Assembly: GCA_900756495.1 (NCBI GenBank)
Contig: CAAEKI010000148.1
Coordinates: 1-8,335 of the forward strand
Direction of reading: 5' to 3'
DNA length: 8,335 bases
Source: an uncultured Oscillospiraceae bacterium
GTDB taxonomy: Bacteria; Bacillota; Clostridia; Oscillospirales; Oscillospiraceae
Program-made: the position numbers and the translations under genes
Shown here: piece by piece, positions 1 to 6,349 of the stretch
Position numbering within the stretch: position 1 is the first letter of the stretch
Layout: each line of letters begins with the position of its first letter
Notes under the pieces: model-generated
Database searches by the model: none
Seen by the model: only the letters and a program-made list of their open reading frames with translations
Told to the model about the DNA's origin: nothing

Positions 1-2321
1 ACCGTGCCGGGATCCACCATGGCTCCGGGCGCCTCTGATTGACTGGAGACGATGGTGGAAGCGCTGTATTCCGCCGCGCCGGTCGCCTTCAGGTACAGTC
101 CCACGCTGTTCATGGCCTGCTGGGCCGCCTCCAGTGTTTTGCCTGAGAGATCGGGCACCTCTACCTGTTCCTTGGGCGCCTCGCTGCCCATATAGAGCAC
201 GACCTGGCTTCCGCCGGGAATGGAAGCGCCGGAGGCCGGAATCTGCGCGGTGACGGTATCGCCGTCTCCCACTGTGCGCAGGGACAGATTCTTGCTCTTC
301 AGCCGGCTGGTAGCGTCTGCCAGGCTCAGTCCGGTGACGCTCGGTACCAGGGTATCGGCCTCGGCGGTATAGCTCTTCTCCACTCCCAGGTAGTCCAAAA
401 TGTCTCCCAGCAGTTCACCCGCCATGGATGCGGCCATGATACCGCCGCTGATGTACCAGCCGCCGGATGTGTAGTTGCTGTTGGGGCCGGTGGGCTTGGG
501 GTTGTCATAGGCCAGGAGAATCACCACCTGGGGATCGTCGGCGGGGGCGAACCCCAGGAAGGAGACGATGGTGTGGTCTTCCTCGCTGGTCTCGGAGGAG
601 CCGGTCTTGCCTCCGATGCGGTATCCGGCAACCCGTGCGTTCTTTCCAGTACCGCCGTCCACTACGCCCTCCAGAATGGTGCGGCAGCGCTCGCTGGTCT
701 CCTCGCTGACCACCTGGCGGACCTCAGTCGGTTCGGTGTAGCTGAGCGTATTCCCTTCCTGGTCGGTGACAGACTGTACCACATAGGGCTTCATCAGATG
801 CCCGCCATTGACCACAGCTGCGGCAGCGGTAATCATCTGGATAGGGGTGACGTTAAAGCGCTGGCCAAAGGATGCGGTCGCCAGCGAGGACTCTCCGTAG
901 GGGCCGGTAAAGAACTCCCGGCTCCAGATCAGGCTGCTGGTGTCCATCTCGCCCTGCATGTCAATACCAGTCTTCTCCAGGAACCCAAAGTCCTCCAGAT
1001 AGTCGTAGAACCGGTCGGCTCCCAGCCTGTTGCCGATGGCGATAAAGGCCGGGTTGCAGGAGTTGGCCACTGCCTGAGCCAGGGTCTGGTCCCCATGGCC
1101 CTCTCTCTTGGAACAGCGGATGGTATTGTCAGCCACCTGTACGCTGCCCGAGCAGTGGAAATGATCCGACTCTGTCACCACACCCTCCTCCAGCGCCGCC
1201 GCCAGCACGACGGACTTAAAGGTGGATCCGGGCTCATAGGTGTCGTTGATGGCCTTGTTGCGCCACTGCTGGTTCTGCAGCTGACCCAGTGCCTTCTGGT
1301 ACGCATCCTCCCCAGCGGCGGGGTCATTCTGCACGGTCTCCAAATATTCCTGGAGCACCGGGTCGGTAATGGCCCAGGGATCGTTCAGATCATAGGTGGG
1401 AGAGTTGGCCCAGGCCAGAATCGCCCCCGTCTTGGGATCCATGGCGATGGCAAATCCGCCGTCCTGAACCTCAAATTTTTCAATTCCTTCGGCCAGTACC
1501 CGCTCACAGTAATACTGAATGGTGGAATCAATGGTCAGATTCAGATTGTTGCCGTCTGTGGCGTCGTAGTAGTCCTCGTACCGGTAGAGCATCTCTGTGC
1601 CGATGCCGTTTTTGGCGGTAACCACGCGCCCCGCCTCTCCGGCCAGCTCGCTCTCATATACGGCCTCCATGCCGTAGGCGCCCTTGTTGTCGTTCTTCCA
1701 GTTGACCCAACCGATGACCTGGGCCGCCAGGCTGGAGCCGGGATAGTAGCGCTTGGTTGTGGGGGGCAGGTAAATGCAGCCCTGAAGCCCATTGTCCACA
1801 ATGAACTGCCGGACCTGGGCCTCCTCCTCCGGTTCAATCCGGCTTTTGATAATCTCATACATAGACCAGGTCTTTTCCAAGCGCTTGAGAATATCCTCCT
1901 TTTCAAGCCCCAGAATCTGGGCCAGACCGGAGGCAATCAGCTCGTTGGTAGGCTCCGGAGTGGCCGGCATTTTCCCCTTTCCCTCCTGGGCCGCCGCTAC
2001 CTTCTCCGCGTAATCCTCCTGAACGCTCAGCACCTCCCGGGGAGAGAGCTGTACATTATAGACGGTGCCGCTCATAGCCAGCGCCTGACCGTTCCGGTCG
2101 TAGATGGTTCCCCGGCTGGCGGACACCTCCACATCGCTGGTCTGTTGATCCAGGGCCTTGGCCTCCAACTCGTCGTGACGGGTAATCTGCAGGTCATACA
2201 GCGTGGCGAACAGGGGAATAAACGCCACCACGCCAAAAATCACCATCAGGAACAGGGTCCGCCCCAGAATGGTCCGATTGGCTCGGCGGTCCGGCTGCTG
2301 GTTATGTCTGTCTTGGGCCAT
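1..2321 (-). CDS. Class B penicillin-binding protein with PASTA domains (FtsI/PBP2B/SpoVD type), 3' end outside window
   Basis: This is a peptidoglycan DD-transpeptidase acting outside the membrane, either in septum synthesis (FtsI/PBP2B) or in spore cortex synthesis (SpoVD). The window holds 773 codons; the C-terminus lies beyond position 1. The start at 2321 follows an AAAGGTGA ribosome binding site. A short cytoplasmic tail leads into one membrane segment (about residues 18-41), then the PBP dimerisation region beginning with an SRGTIYDRNG motif near residue 69. The three transpeptidase motifs are all present: STFK (S366 nucleophile, K369), SCN (S421-N423) and KTGS (K572-G574). A PASTA domain spans about 655-712, and a second starts near 720 and is cut off. 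It follows mraZ-rsmH-ftsL, the usual dcw position for this enzyme. B. subtilis PBP2B has two PASTA domains and SpoVD has one, but the domain count alone does not settle which role this protein has. The enzyme class is secure; the division or sporulation role is inference. Confidence 0.95.
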   Translation of the reverse strand, partial: MAQDRHNQQPDRRANRTILGRTLFLMVIFGVVAFIPLFATLYDLQITRHDELEAKALDQQTSDVEVSASRGTIYDRNGQALAMSGTVYNVQLSPREVLSVQEDYAEKVAAAQEGKGKMPATPEPTNELIASGLAQILGLEKEDILKRLEKTWSMYEIIKSRIEPEEEAQVRQFIVDNGLQGCIYLPPTTKRYYPGSSLAAQVIGWVNWKNDNKGAYGMEAVYESELAGEAGRVVTAKNGIGTEMLYRYEDYYDATDGNNLNLTIDSTIQYYCERVLAEGIEKFEVQDGGFAIAMDPKTGAILAWANSPTYDLNDPWAITDPVLQEYLETVQNDPAAGEDAYQKALGQLQNQQWRNKAINDTYEPGSTFKSVVLAAALEEGVVTESDHFHCSGSVQVADNTIRCSKREGHGDQTLAQAVANSCNPAFIAIGNRLGADRFYDYLEDFGFLEKTGIDMQGEMDTSSLIWSREFFTGPYGESSLATASFGQRFNVTPIQMITAAAAVVNGGHLMKPYVVQSVTDQEGNTLSYTEPTEVRQVVSEETSERCRTILEGVVDGGTGKNARVAGYRIGGKTGSSETSEEDHTIVSFLGFAPADDPQVVILLAYDNPKPTGPNSNYTSGGWYISGGIMAASMAGELLGDILDYLGVEKSYTAEADTLVPSVTGLSLADATSRLKSKNLSLRTVGDGDTVTAQIPASGASIPGGSQVVLYMGSEAPKEQVEVPDLSGKTLEAAQQAMNSVGLYLKATGAAEYSASTIVSSQSEAPGAMVDPGT

Positions 2322-2344
2322 GTGCTCACCTTTCTCTCGCCTGC

Positions 2345-2364
2345 CTGCCGGCCGCTGCCGGCAG
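2345..2364. repeat. Inverted repeat in the ftsL-PBP spacer, 8-bp arms
   Basis: Perfect inverted repeat CTGCCGGC / GCCGGCAG with a 4-base loop, lying between the larger hairpin (2384-2416) and the PBP start codon. It is directly followed by a second small palindrome, GCAGATGTCTGC (2361-2372). In the PBP transcript it would fold about 25 bases upstream of the start codon. No U-tract follows, so it is not a rho-independent terminator. Its role is unknown. Confidence 0.6.
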
Positions 2365-2383
2365 ATGTCTGCTTTCTGCAAGG

Positions 2384-2416
2384 AGGGCGTAAGAAAATCA
2401 AATTTTCTTACGCCCT
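2384..2416. repeat. Perfect 15-bp hairpin in the ftsL-PBP intergenic spacer
   Basis: The arms at 2384-2398 (AGGGCGTAAGAAAAT) and 2402-2416 are perfectly complementary around a CAA loop. The structure sits in the 162-bp gap between the FtsL-like gene and the PBP gene, so it should be transcribed as part of the dcw message. On the coding strand the 3' arm is followed by CCTTGCAG rather than a T-run, which argues against an intrinsic terminator. On the plus strand a GGGC-A-GCCC stem followed by six T occurs at 2433-2448, but no plus-strand gene feeds into it. The form resembles a dispersed palindromic (REP or MITE-like) element or an mRNA processing or stability hairpin. Both are inferences. Confidence 0.75.
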
Positions 2417-2483
2417 TCGGTGGGCCGCCGGAGGGCAGCCCGTTTTTTCTGTTTGGGGTCTGCAGAGAAGTATATGGTCTCGA

Positions 2484-3041
2484 CTATCGGAAATATTCCA
2501 CCACATTGCCCCAGACCGACCTCAGGCTCTCCCATGCGCCTTTGATTCCGGCCGCCGGCTCCTCCTCGTGGAAGAACACCACGCTGTCCGGCTCGGACAA
2601 ATCCACATAAAATATTTGGCTGCTCTGGGGCTTCACCATGGCGCCGCCCGCGGTTACGGCGGTCTCAATGCTGTTTAAATCGTAAGCCAGCTCATACTGG
2701 GCCCGGAGCTGGGCCTCCTCCGTCTTGAGAACCTCCATCTGGCTCTTCATCTCCACCACATCCTCAGAAATGGCGGTCAGCTCCGCATAGGTCATCAGCA
2801 GTAGCACTGCAAAAATGCCCACAGCCAGAAAGCCCACCACGGCGAAGACGGAGACCTGTCCGGCCTCCCGCACCCGCACCTTTGGACGCGAGAGCGCCCG
2901 CTTCCGGGGCTTGACCTGAGGTCTGGGCTGCAGAATCTCCTCTCGCTCCAGCTGGCGGGCGGCGGACCCGTCGTAAGCCCCATAGCCCACCCGCGAATAG
3001 GTATCATAGCGACTGTGTTTGCTTCTGACCGCTGTGGCCAT
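2484..3041 (-). CDS. ftsL: FtsL-like bitopic cell division protein
   Basis: This 185-residue protein is assigned to the FtsL type from topology and position rather than strong sequence identity, as FtsL proteins are poorly conserved. FtsL works with DivIC/FtsB and DivIB/FtsQ to activate septal peptidoglycan synthesis, usually beside the PBP encoded next to it. The N-terminus (residues 1-62) is cytoplasmic and strongly basic from about 40 to 58. One membrane segment spans about 63-84. It is followed by a heptad-like Glu/Lys/Leu-rich coiled coil at about 87-118, then an extracellular tail of about 65 residues containing an acidic EEEP stretch. B. subtilis FtsL is clearly shorter (about 117 residues), so both the basic head and the C-terminal tail are extended here. 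The gene starts 27 bp after rsmH with GGAGTG upstream of the ATG. An alternative reading is a generic septum-formation-initiator/DivIC-type protein. Confidence 0.8.
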   Translation of the reverse strand: MATAVRSKHSRYDTYSRVGYGAYDGSAARQLEREEILQPRPQVKPRKRALSRPKVRVREAGQVSVFAVVGFLAVGIFAVLLLMTYAELTAISEDVVEMKSQMEVLKTEEAQLRAQYELAYDLNSIETAVTAGGAMVKPQSSQIFYVDLSEPDSVVFFHEEEPAAGIKGAWESLRSVWGNVVEYFR

Positions 3042-3068
3042 GCGGCTTCACTCCATTCCCAATAAAAC

Positions 3069-4004
3069 TCAAATCTTCTCTGCCACCCGGAGCTTGGCGC
3101 TTCGGGCCCTGGGGTTCTCTCTCAGCTCGTCCTCTCCGGAGACGATGGGTTTTTTATTTACCAGCCTGATAACCGGCCGCTTCCCGCACACACAGACGGG
3201 AAAGTCGGGCGGACAGGTGCAGCCCCTGGCAAAGGCGGCCAGGCCGTTTTTGACAATGCGATCCTCCAGAGAGTGGAAGGAGATGACCGCCAGCCGTCCG
3301 CCGGACCTCAGCCGGGGCACCGCCTGCTGTATCATCCTTTCCACCGCACCCAGCTCGTCGTTAACGGCAATCCGGATCGCCTGGAAGGAGCGCTTGGCCG
3401 GGTGCTGCTTCTCCCGCAGGGCCGCAGCCGGCATAGCCGAGCGGATGATCTCCACCAGCTGCAAGGTGGTTTCAACAGGGGCTTGTCCCCTGGCCCGAAC
3501 GATGGCCGCCGCGATGGCGGGGGCATACCGCTCCTCTCCATATTGAAAGAGAATGCGCCGCAGCTCCTCCTGGGGCCACTGGTTCACCACCGTCCGGGCC
3601 GTCAGGGCGTCCTCTCGATCCATACGCATGTCCAGCGGGGCTTCCGCCATATAGGAAAATCCCCGCCCGGCATCATCCAACTGGGGGGAGGATACCCCCA
3701 GATCAAAGAGCATTCCGTCTACGCCCGGAATATTCAGCCTGTCCAAAATCTGGTTCAAACCGGCAAAGTTTCCGTGTACCAGCTCTACCCTGTCCCGAAC
3801 CTCTGCGAGCTTGTCCTCCGCCGCATTCAGCGCCGCCTGATCCCGGTCCACGCAGATCAGCCGTCCCGTCGTCAGCCGCCTGGCGATCTCCAGGGAGTGC
3901 CCCGCCCGTCCCAAGGTTCCGTCCAGGTAGATCCCGTCCGGCTTGATGTTCAGCCCCTCGATGCACTCCCACAGAAGTACGGGGCGGTGAGAGAACTCTT
4001 GCAT
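3069..4004 (-). CDS. rsmH: 16S rRNA (cytosine(1402)-N(4))-methyltransferase RsmH (MraW)
   Basis: RsmH methylates N4 of C1402 in the 16S rRNA decoding centre, using S-adenosylmethionine. The 311 residues match the usual family length. Visible signatures are HRPVL near the N-terminus (6-10), the SAM-binding motif DGTLGRAGHS (28-37), HGNF (77-80) and the family block FDLGVSSPQLDDAGRGFSY (100-118). Further on are a Lys/Arg-rich AKRSFQAIRIAVNDEL segment (203-218), SFHSLEDRIVK (242-252) and a C-terminal CTCP...CVCGK cysteine pattern (262-275). The ATG at 4004 lies one base after the mraZ stop (TGATATG), with GGAGG placed inside the end of mraZ, so translation is probably coupled. It sits in its conserved place as second gene of the dcw cluster. 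No key motif is missing. Confidence 0.97.
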   Translation of the reverse strand: MQEFSHRPVLLWECIEGLNIKPDGIYLDGTLGRAGHSLEIARRLTTGRLICVDRDQAALNAAEDKLAEVRDRVELVHGNFAGLNQILDRLNIPGVDGMLFDLGVSSPQLDDAGRGFSYMAEAPLDMRMDREDALTARTVVNQWPQEELRRILFQYGEERYAPAIAAAIVRARGQAPVETTLQLVEIIRSAMPAAALREKQHPAKRSFQAIRIAVNDELGAVERMIQQAVPRLRSGGRLAVISFHSLEDRIVKNGLAAFARGCTCPPDFPVCVCGKRPVIRLVNKKPIVSGEDELRENPRARSAKLRVAEKI

Positions 4005-4005
4005 A

Positions 4006-4422
4006 TCAGAACCCCAAGGCCTCCATACAGGCCGACATCTTTTCAGGGGTCATCTCCTCTTCCTCCTGGGCGTTCCATGCCTCCGCGCTCCAGATCTCCG
4101 CCCGGTCATGGACGCCGATGATGACCGCATCCTTCTCAATACCGGCGTATTTCCGCAGCTTCTGCGGAACCACAATCCGCCCCTGGCTGTCCAGCTCACA
4201 CTTGACGGCGTTGGCGAACAGAGGCCGCATGACCTTGGACTGGCTCATGGGGAGCGAGGCAAACTTCTCCGTGAAGCGATCCCAAGTGGCCTGTGGATAG
4301 ATGGCAAGGCAGGCGTCCACCCCCATAGCCAAGTAGAAGGAAACCCCTAACTCCTCCCGGAGCTTGGCAGGAATGAACAGCCGGCCCTTAGCATCGAGAC
4401 TGTGCTCATAGGTGCCGGTCAT
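4006..4422 (-). CDS. mraZ: Transcriptional regulator MraZ
   Basis: MraZ is a DNA-binding protein with two AbrB-like swapped-hairpin modules that assembles into ring-shaped oligomers. It represses or modulates its own dcw operon. Both modules are intact and each carries the D-x-x-G-R signature: residues 10-14 followed by LFIPAKLR, and residues 78-82 followed by IVVPQKLR. At 138 residues it is near the usual size (about 140-150). The ATG at 4422 has a very G-rich ribosome binding site (GGGGGGA). It is the first gene after the promoter at 4492-4520. GTGGGG repeats just upstream match the known MraZ target, so autoregulation is likely. The gene ends one base before rsmH. Confidence 0.97.
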   Translation of the reverse strand: MTGTYEHSLDAKGRLFIPAKLREELGVSFYLAMGVDACLAIYPQATWDRFTEKFASLPMSQSKVMRPLFANAVKCELDSQGRIVVPQKLRKYAGIEKDAVIIGVHDRAEIWSAEAWNAQEEEEMTPEKMSACMEALGF

Positions 4423-4433
4423 GTGCTCATTCC

Positions 4434-4480
4434 CCCCACTTCAATTTATTTTTAAGGGTTTCTTCCCCACTTCGCCCCAC
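4434..4480 (-). promoter_or_regulatory. Candidate MraZ operator: GTGGGG repeats upstream of mraZ
   Basis: On the coding strand, two GTGGGG boxes (4475-4480 and 4465-4470) are separated by CGAA, giving a 10-bp period. A third GTGGGG lies at 4434-4439, 31 bp (about three helical turns) further on and overlapping the mraZ ribosome binding site. MraZ in E. coli is known to bind TGGGN repeats with 5-bp spacers in the dcw promoter region, which the first two boxes reproduce exactly. The boxes fall just downstream of the predicted transcription start, a position suited to repression. The assignment rests on pattern match plus the adjacent mraZ gene. Confidence 0.75.
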
Positions 4481-4491
4481 TAGCTGTTACC

Positions 4492-4520
4492 AGTATAAGC
4501 GTTCTGTAACAGAATTGCAA
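4492..4520 (-). promoter_or_regulatory. Sigma-A-type promoter of the mraZ/dcw operon
   Basis: On the minus strand, a -35 element TTGCAA (4515-4520) and a -10 element TATACT (4492-4497) are separated by exactly 17 bp. A-rich runs directly upstream of the -35 (for example seven A residues matching plus-strand 4524-4530) could act as an UP element. Transcription should start near 4485, about 60 bp ahead of the mraZ ATG. The promoter is preceded by the terminator of the upstream gene block, as expected for the first promoter of an operon. Confidence 0.8.
4502..4514. promoter_or_regulatory. Operator-like 13-bp palindrome within the mraZ promoter spacer
   Basis: The sequence TTCTGTAACAGAA is a perfect palindrome around one central base. 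It exactly fills the promoter spacer next to the -35 hexamer. A further copy of the half element (CTGTTAC at 4484-4490) forms a larger inverted repeat with GTAACAG at 4506-4512, flanking the -10 box. A dimeric repressor bound here would block RNA polymerase. It does not look like the Gram-positive LexA box (CGAAC-N4-GTTCG) nor like the MraZ repeats. The binding protein is unknown. Confidence 0.5.
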
Positions 4521-4618
4521 CAGTTTTTTTACTCCTTTTTCCGAAAAAACTCCCCTCTTTTCACAGAAAATCCTTCCTTTTTCAAACAAAAACATTTGTT
4601 CGATTGAAAATTCTCCAC

Positions 4619-4662
4619 AAAAAAGGCCTGGGACACACATTTTCTGGTGTCTCAGACCCTTT
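4619..4662 (-). terminator. Rho-independent terminator after the uvrC-rsmD-coaD block
   Basis: On the minus strand, an arm AAAGGGTCTGAGACAC (4647-4662) pairs with GTGTCCCAGGCCTTT (4622-4636) with one bulge and two G-U pairs, around a short A-rich loop. The stem is followed directly by T residues (six A on the plus strand at 4619-4624). It lies 36 bp after the stop of the coiled-coil gene and upstream of the mraZ promoter, so it separates the two transcription units. Confidence 0.85.
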
Positions 4663-4697
4663 CCGGCACAATATTTAGAAAAACGGGGCTGCGGGCT

Positions 4698-5210
4698 TTA
4701 CTGGTCATCCTCCGCGGCGGCGTCGTAGGGCGCCCGCCCCCCCTGGGAAGCCCCTGACGCTGCGGCACGGAACCGGGCACGGGACCTCTTAATCTCGTCA
4801 TAGGCCTCGGCCACGGCCTCCTCTGTGCGGCGCAGCGCGTCCTCACAGTATTCATTGGCCGCCCGGCGCAAATCGCGGCTGCGCTCTTCTGCCTGGCGGA
4901 CAATCTCATTGCCCCTCTGCTTGGCCTTGGCGGTCAGCTCATCCTGGGCCAGCATCTGCCGCGCCTGATCCTCCGCCTGCTTGCGGATGAGCTCAGCTTC
5001 CCGCTTGGCAGAGGAGATATATTCATTCCGGGAGGCCAGCAGCTTTTTCGCCTCGGCAAGCTCCATCGGGAACTGGGCCCGGATTTCGTCCAGAAGGTCC
5101 AGGGCCTTATCCCGCTCCACCATGCACTTATCGCCGCTGAGAGGCACATTCTTGGCCTCGTCTATCATCTGAAACAGCATGTCCAGCAGTTCGTCTACGC
5201 CGGTCGCCAT
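4698..5210 (-). CDS. Conserved coiled-coil protein of unknown function, coupled to coaD
   Basis: This 170-residue protein is predicted to be soluble, with no signal peptide or membrane segment. I recognise it only as the kind of clostridial coiled-coil protein often found beside coaD and sometimes loosely labelled 'ATPase' or V-type ATPase subunit H-like. No nucleotide-binding motif is visible. Residues 1-60 form a leucine-rich helical head (DELLDMLFQMIDEAKNVPLS, then a helix with DKALDLLDEIRAQFP). Residues about 60-148 are one long charged Ala/Glu/Arg/Lys-rich coiled coil resembling DivIVA or ATP synthase b-type stalks. Residues 150-170 are a Gly/Ala-rich, acidic and probably disordered tail. 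Its ATG overlaps the coaD stop (TAATG), so the two are translationally coupled. It is the last gene before the terminator. The coding region is clear; the function is unknown. Confidence 0.9.
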   Translation of the reverse strand: MATGVDELLDMLFQMIDEAKNVPLSGDKCMVERDKALDLLDEIRAQFPMELAEAKKLLASRNEYISSAKREAELIRKQAEDQARQMLAQDELTAKAKQRGNEIVRQAEERSRDLRRAANEYCEDALRRTEEAVAEAYDEIKRSRARFRAAASGASQGGRAPYDAAAEDDQ

Positions 5211-5704
5211 TACCCATCCCTCCTGTTTTTCATCTTTTCGTTCACATCATCAATAATTTCCCTGGGCACAAAGTCGGACAGATCCGCCCCGTAGAACGCC
5301 ATCTCCTTCACCACGCTGGAGCTGAGATAAGTATATTTGGCGCTGGAGGGCAGAAACATGGTCTCCAAACGGGGATTAAGCTTGCGGTTAATGAGGGCCA
5401 TTTGAACCTCCTTCTCATAGTCGGACACCGCCCGCAGCCCCTTGACCACCACGCAGGCCTTACGCCTGCGGCAGTAGTCGGACAGCAGCCCGCTGGAGCG
5501 ATCCACCTCTACATTGGGCAGACGTCCTACCACCCGCTGAATGAGCTCCACCCGCTCGTCAGGCGCAAAGAGGCCGCCGTCCTTTTCTGAATTCACCAGC
5601 ACGCACACCACCAGCTTGTCAAAGCACACGGCGGCCCGCTTGATGATGTTCAGGTGCCCCAGGGTAATGGGGTCAAAGCTGCCGGGATACACGGCGATCT
5701 TCAT
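5210..5704 (-). CDS. coaD: Phosphopantetheine adenylyltransferase CoaD
   Basis: CoaD joins 4'-phosphopantetheine and ATP to make dephospho-CoA, the penultimate step of coenzyme A synthesis, in the cytoplasm. From this start the protein has 164 residues, close to the family norm of about 160. The N-terminus carries the nucleotidyltransferase signature: YPGSFDP (6-12) followed by TLGH (14-17). GLRAVSDYEKE (89-99), with the conserved arginine R91, and LSSSVVKE (127-134), the second nucleotide-binding block, complete the active site. An in-frame ATG three codons upstream (5713) is possible, but family proteins begin at the MKIAVYPG point and AGGA lies upstream of it, so 5704 is preferred. It follows rsmD by about 35 bp, and its stop overlaps the next start. 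Confidence 0.96.
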   Translation of the reverse strand: MKIAVYPGSFDPITLGHLNIIKRAAVCFDKLVVCVLVNSEKDGGLFAPDERVELIQRVVGRLPNVEVDRSSGLLSDYCRRRKACVVVKGLRAVSDYEKEVQMALINRKLNPRLETMFLPSSAKYTYLSSSVVKEMAFYGADLSDFVPREIIDDVNEKMKNRRDG

Positions 5705-5739
5705 GCTGTCCACATCCTAACTTCCCGCGGCGGCGCAGC

Positions 5740-6285
5740 TCACACGGCACGGCGGTATACGGTAATCTTAATCTTGCCGTAGCGGTAATCCTTTCCCCGC
5801 TCATAGGGTGCTTTCAGCTCCGGCAGTTCCGTCTCCAGGGCACTTTCGCAGACTATTATACCATTTTCCGTCATAATGTCAATTGCGGCAATCGCCTCCA
5901 GAGACTTTTGCAGCAGCCCGGACGCATAGGGCGGATCCAGGAAAACCAAGTCGAACTTCTCCCCACAGCCCGCCAGAAAGGCTAACGCGTCCCTCTGGAG
6001 CACAGAGGCCCGGTCCGCCAGCTTGGTGTGCTCCAGATTTTCCCGCACAACGGCCGCCGCCTCCTTCCTCAGCTCCAGGAAGGTACAGTGGGCCGCCCCT
6101 CTGGACAGGGCCTCGATGCCAAGCTGCCCGGTTCCTGCGAAGAGATCCAGCGCCCTCCGCCCCTCAATGTCAAACTGGATAATGTTGAAAATGGACTCCT
6201 TCACCTTGTCGGTCGTGGGCCTTGTGTCCAGGCCGGGGAGCTCCTTCAGCTTTCGGCCCCGGGCGGAGCCTGTAATAACGCGCAT
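5740..6285 (-). CDS. rsmD: 16S rRNA (guanine(966)-N(2))-methyltransferase RsmD
   Basis: RsmD transfers a methyl group from S-adenosylmethionine to N2 of G966 of 16S rRNA in the assembled small subunit. The 181 residues fit the family. It opens with MRVITGSARGRKL and RPTTDKVKES (22-31), both family-typical. The SAM-binding motif DLFAGTGQLGIEALSRG is at 47-63, and the catalytic motif DPPY is at 117-120. The reading frame is open further upstream (to 6384), but that extension runs into uvrC and has no family similarity. The ATG at 6285 has a perfect AAGGAGG eight bases upstream, so it is the start. The rsmD-coaD pairing is common in Firmicutes and other bacteria. The gap to uvrC is 64 bp and contains only a small GC hairpin. 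Confidence 0.95.
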   Translation of the reverse strand: MRVITGSARGRKLKELPGLDTRPTTDKVKESIFNIIQFDIEGRRALDLFAGTGQLGIEALSRGAAHCTFLELRKEAAAVVRENLEHTKLADRASVLQRDALAFLAGCGEKFDLVFLDPPYASGLLQKSLEAIAAIDIMTENGIIVCESALETELPELKAPYERGKDYRYGKIKITVYRRAV

Positions 6286-6349
6286 GGAGCACGCCTCCTT
6301 ACTTTTGTAACATAGAATTGCGGCGCGGAGCCCCGCTCCAGAGGCAGGA

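Noticed and set aside
2433..2448. Plus-strand stem followed by six T, resembling a terminator
   Set aside because: The stem is only 4 bp and no plus-strand gene lies upstream, so there is nothing for it to terminate; it may just be part of the palindromic spacer.
2469..2474. TATACT, a possible -10 box for a PBP-specific promoter
   Set aside because: No acceptable -35 hexamer lies 16-18 bp upstream and there is no TG extension, so a promoter is not supported.
573..2678. A 701-codon open frame on the plus strand
   Set aside because: It lies antisense to the PBP gene, which has all catalytic motifs, and continues through the palindromic spacer into ftsL. Its translation shows no recognisable domain, and such shadows are common in GC-rich genes.
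3273..4121. A 282-codon open frame on the plus strand
   Set aside because: It is antisense to rsmH and mraZ and shows low-complexity Pro/Arg/Gly content, so it is a shadow.
4452..4640. A 62-codon minus-strand frame in the intergenic region before mraZ
   Set aside because: It begins inside the terminator stem and runs across the mraZ promoter and operator; no ribosome binding site or protein-like composition supports it.
6327..6339. Small GC hairpin (GGAGC-GGG-GCTCC) between uvrC and rsmD
   Set aside because: The stem is only 5 bp and is followed by GC-rich sequence rather than a T-run, so it is not a credible terminator.
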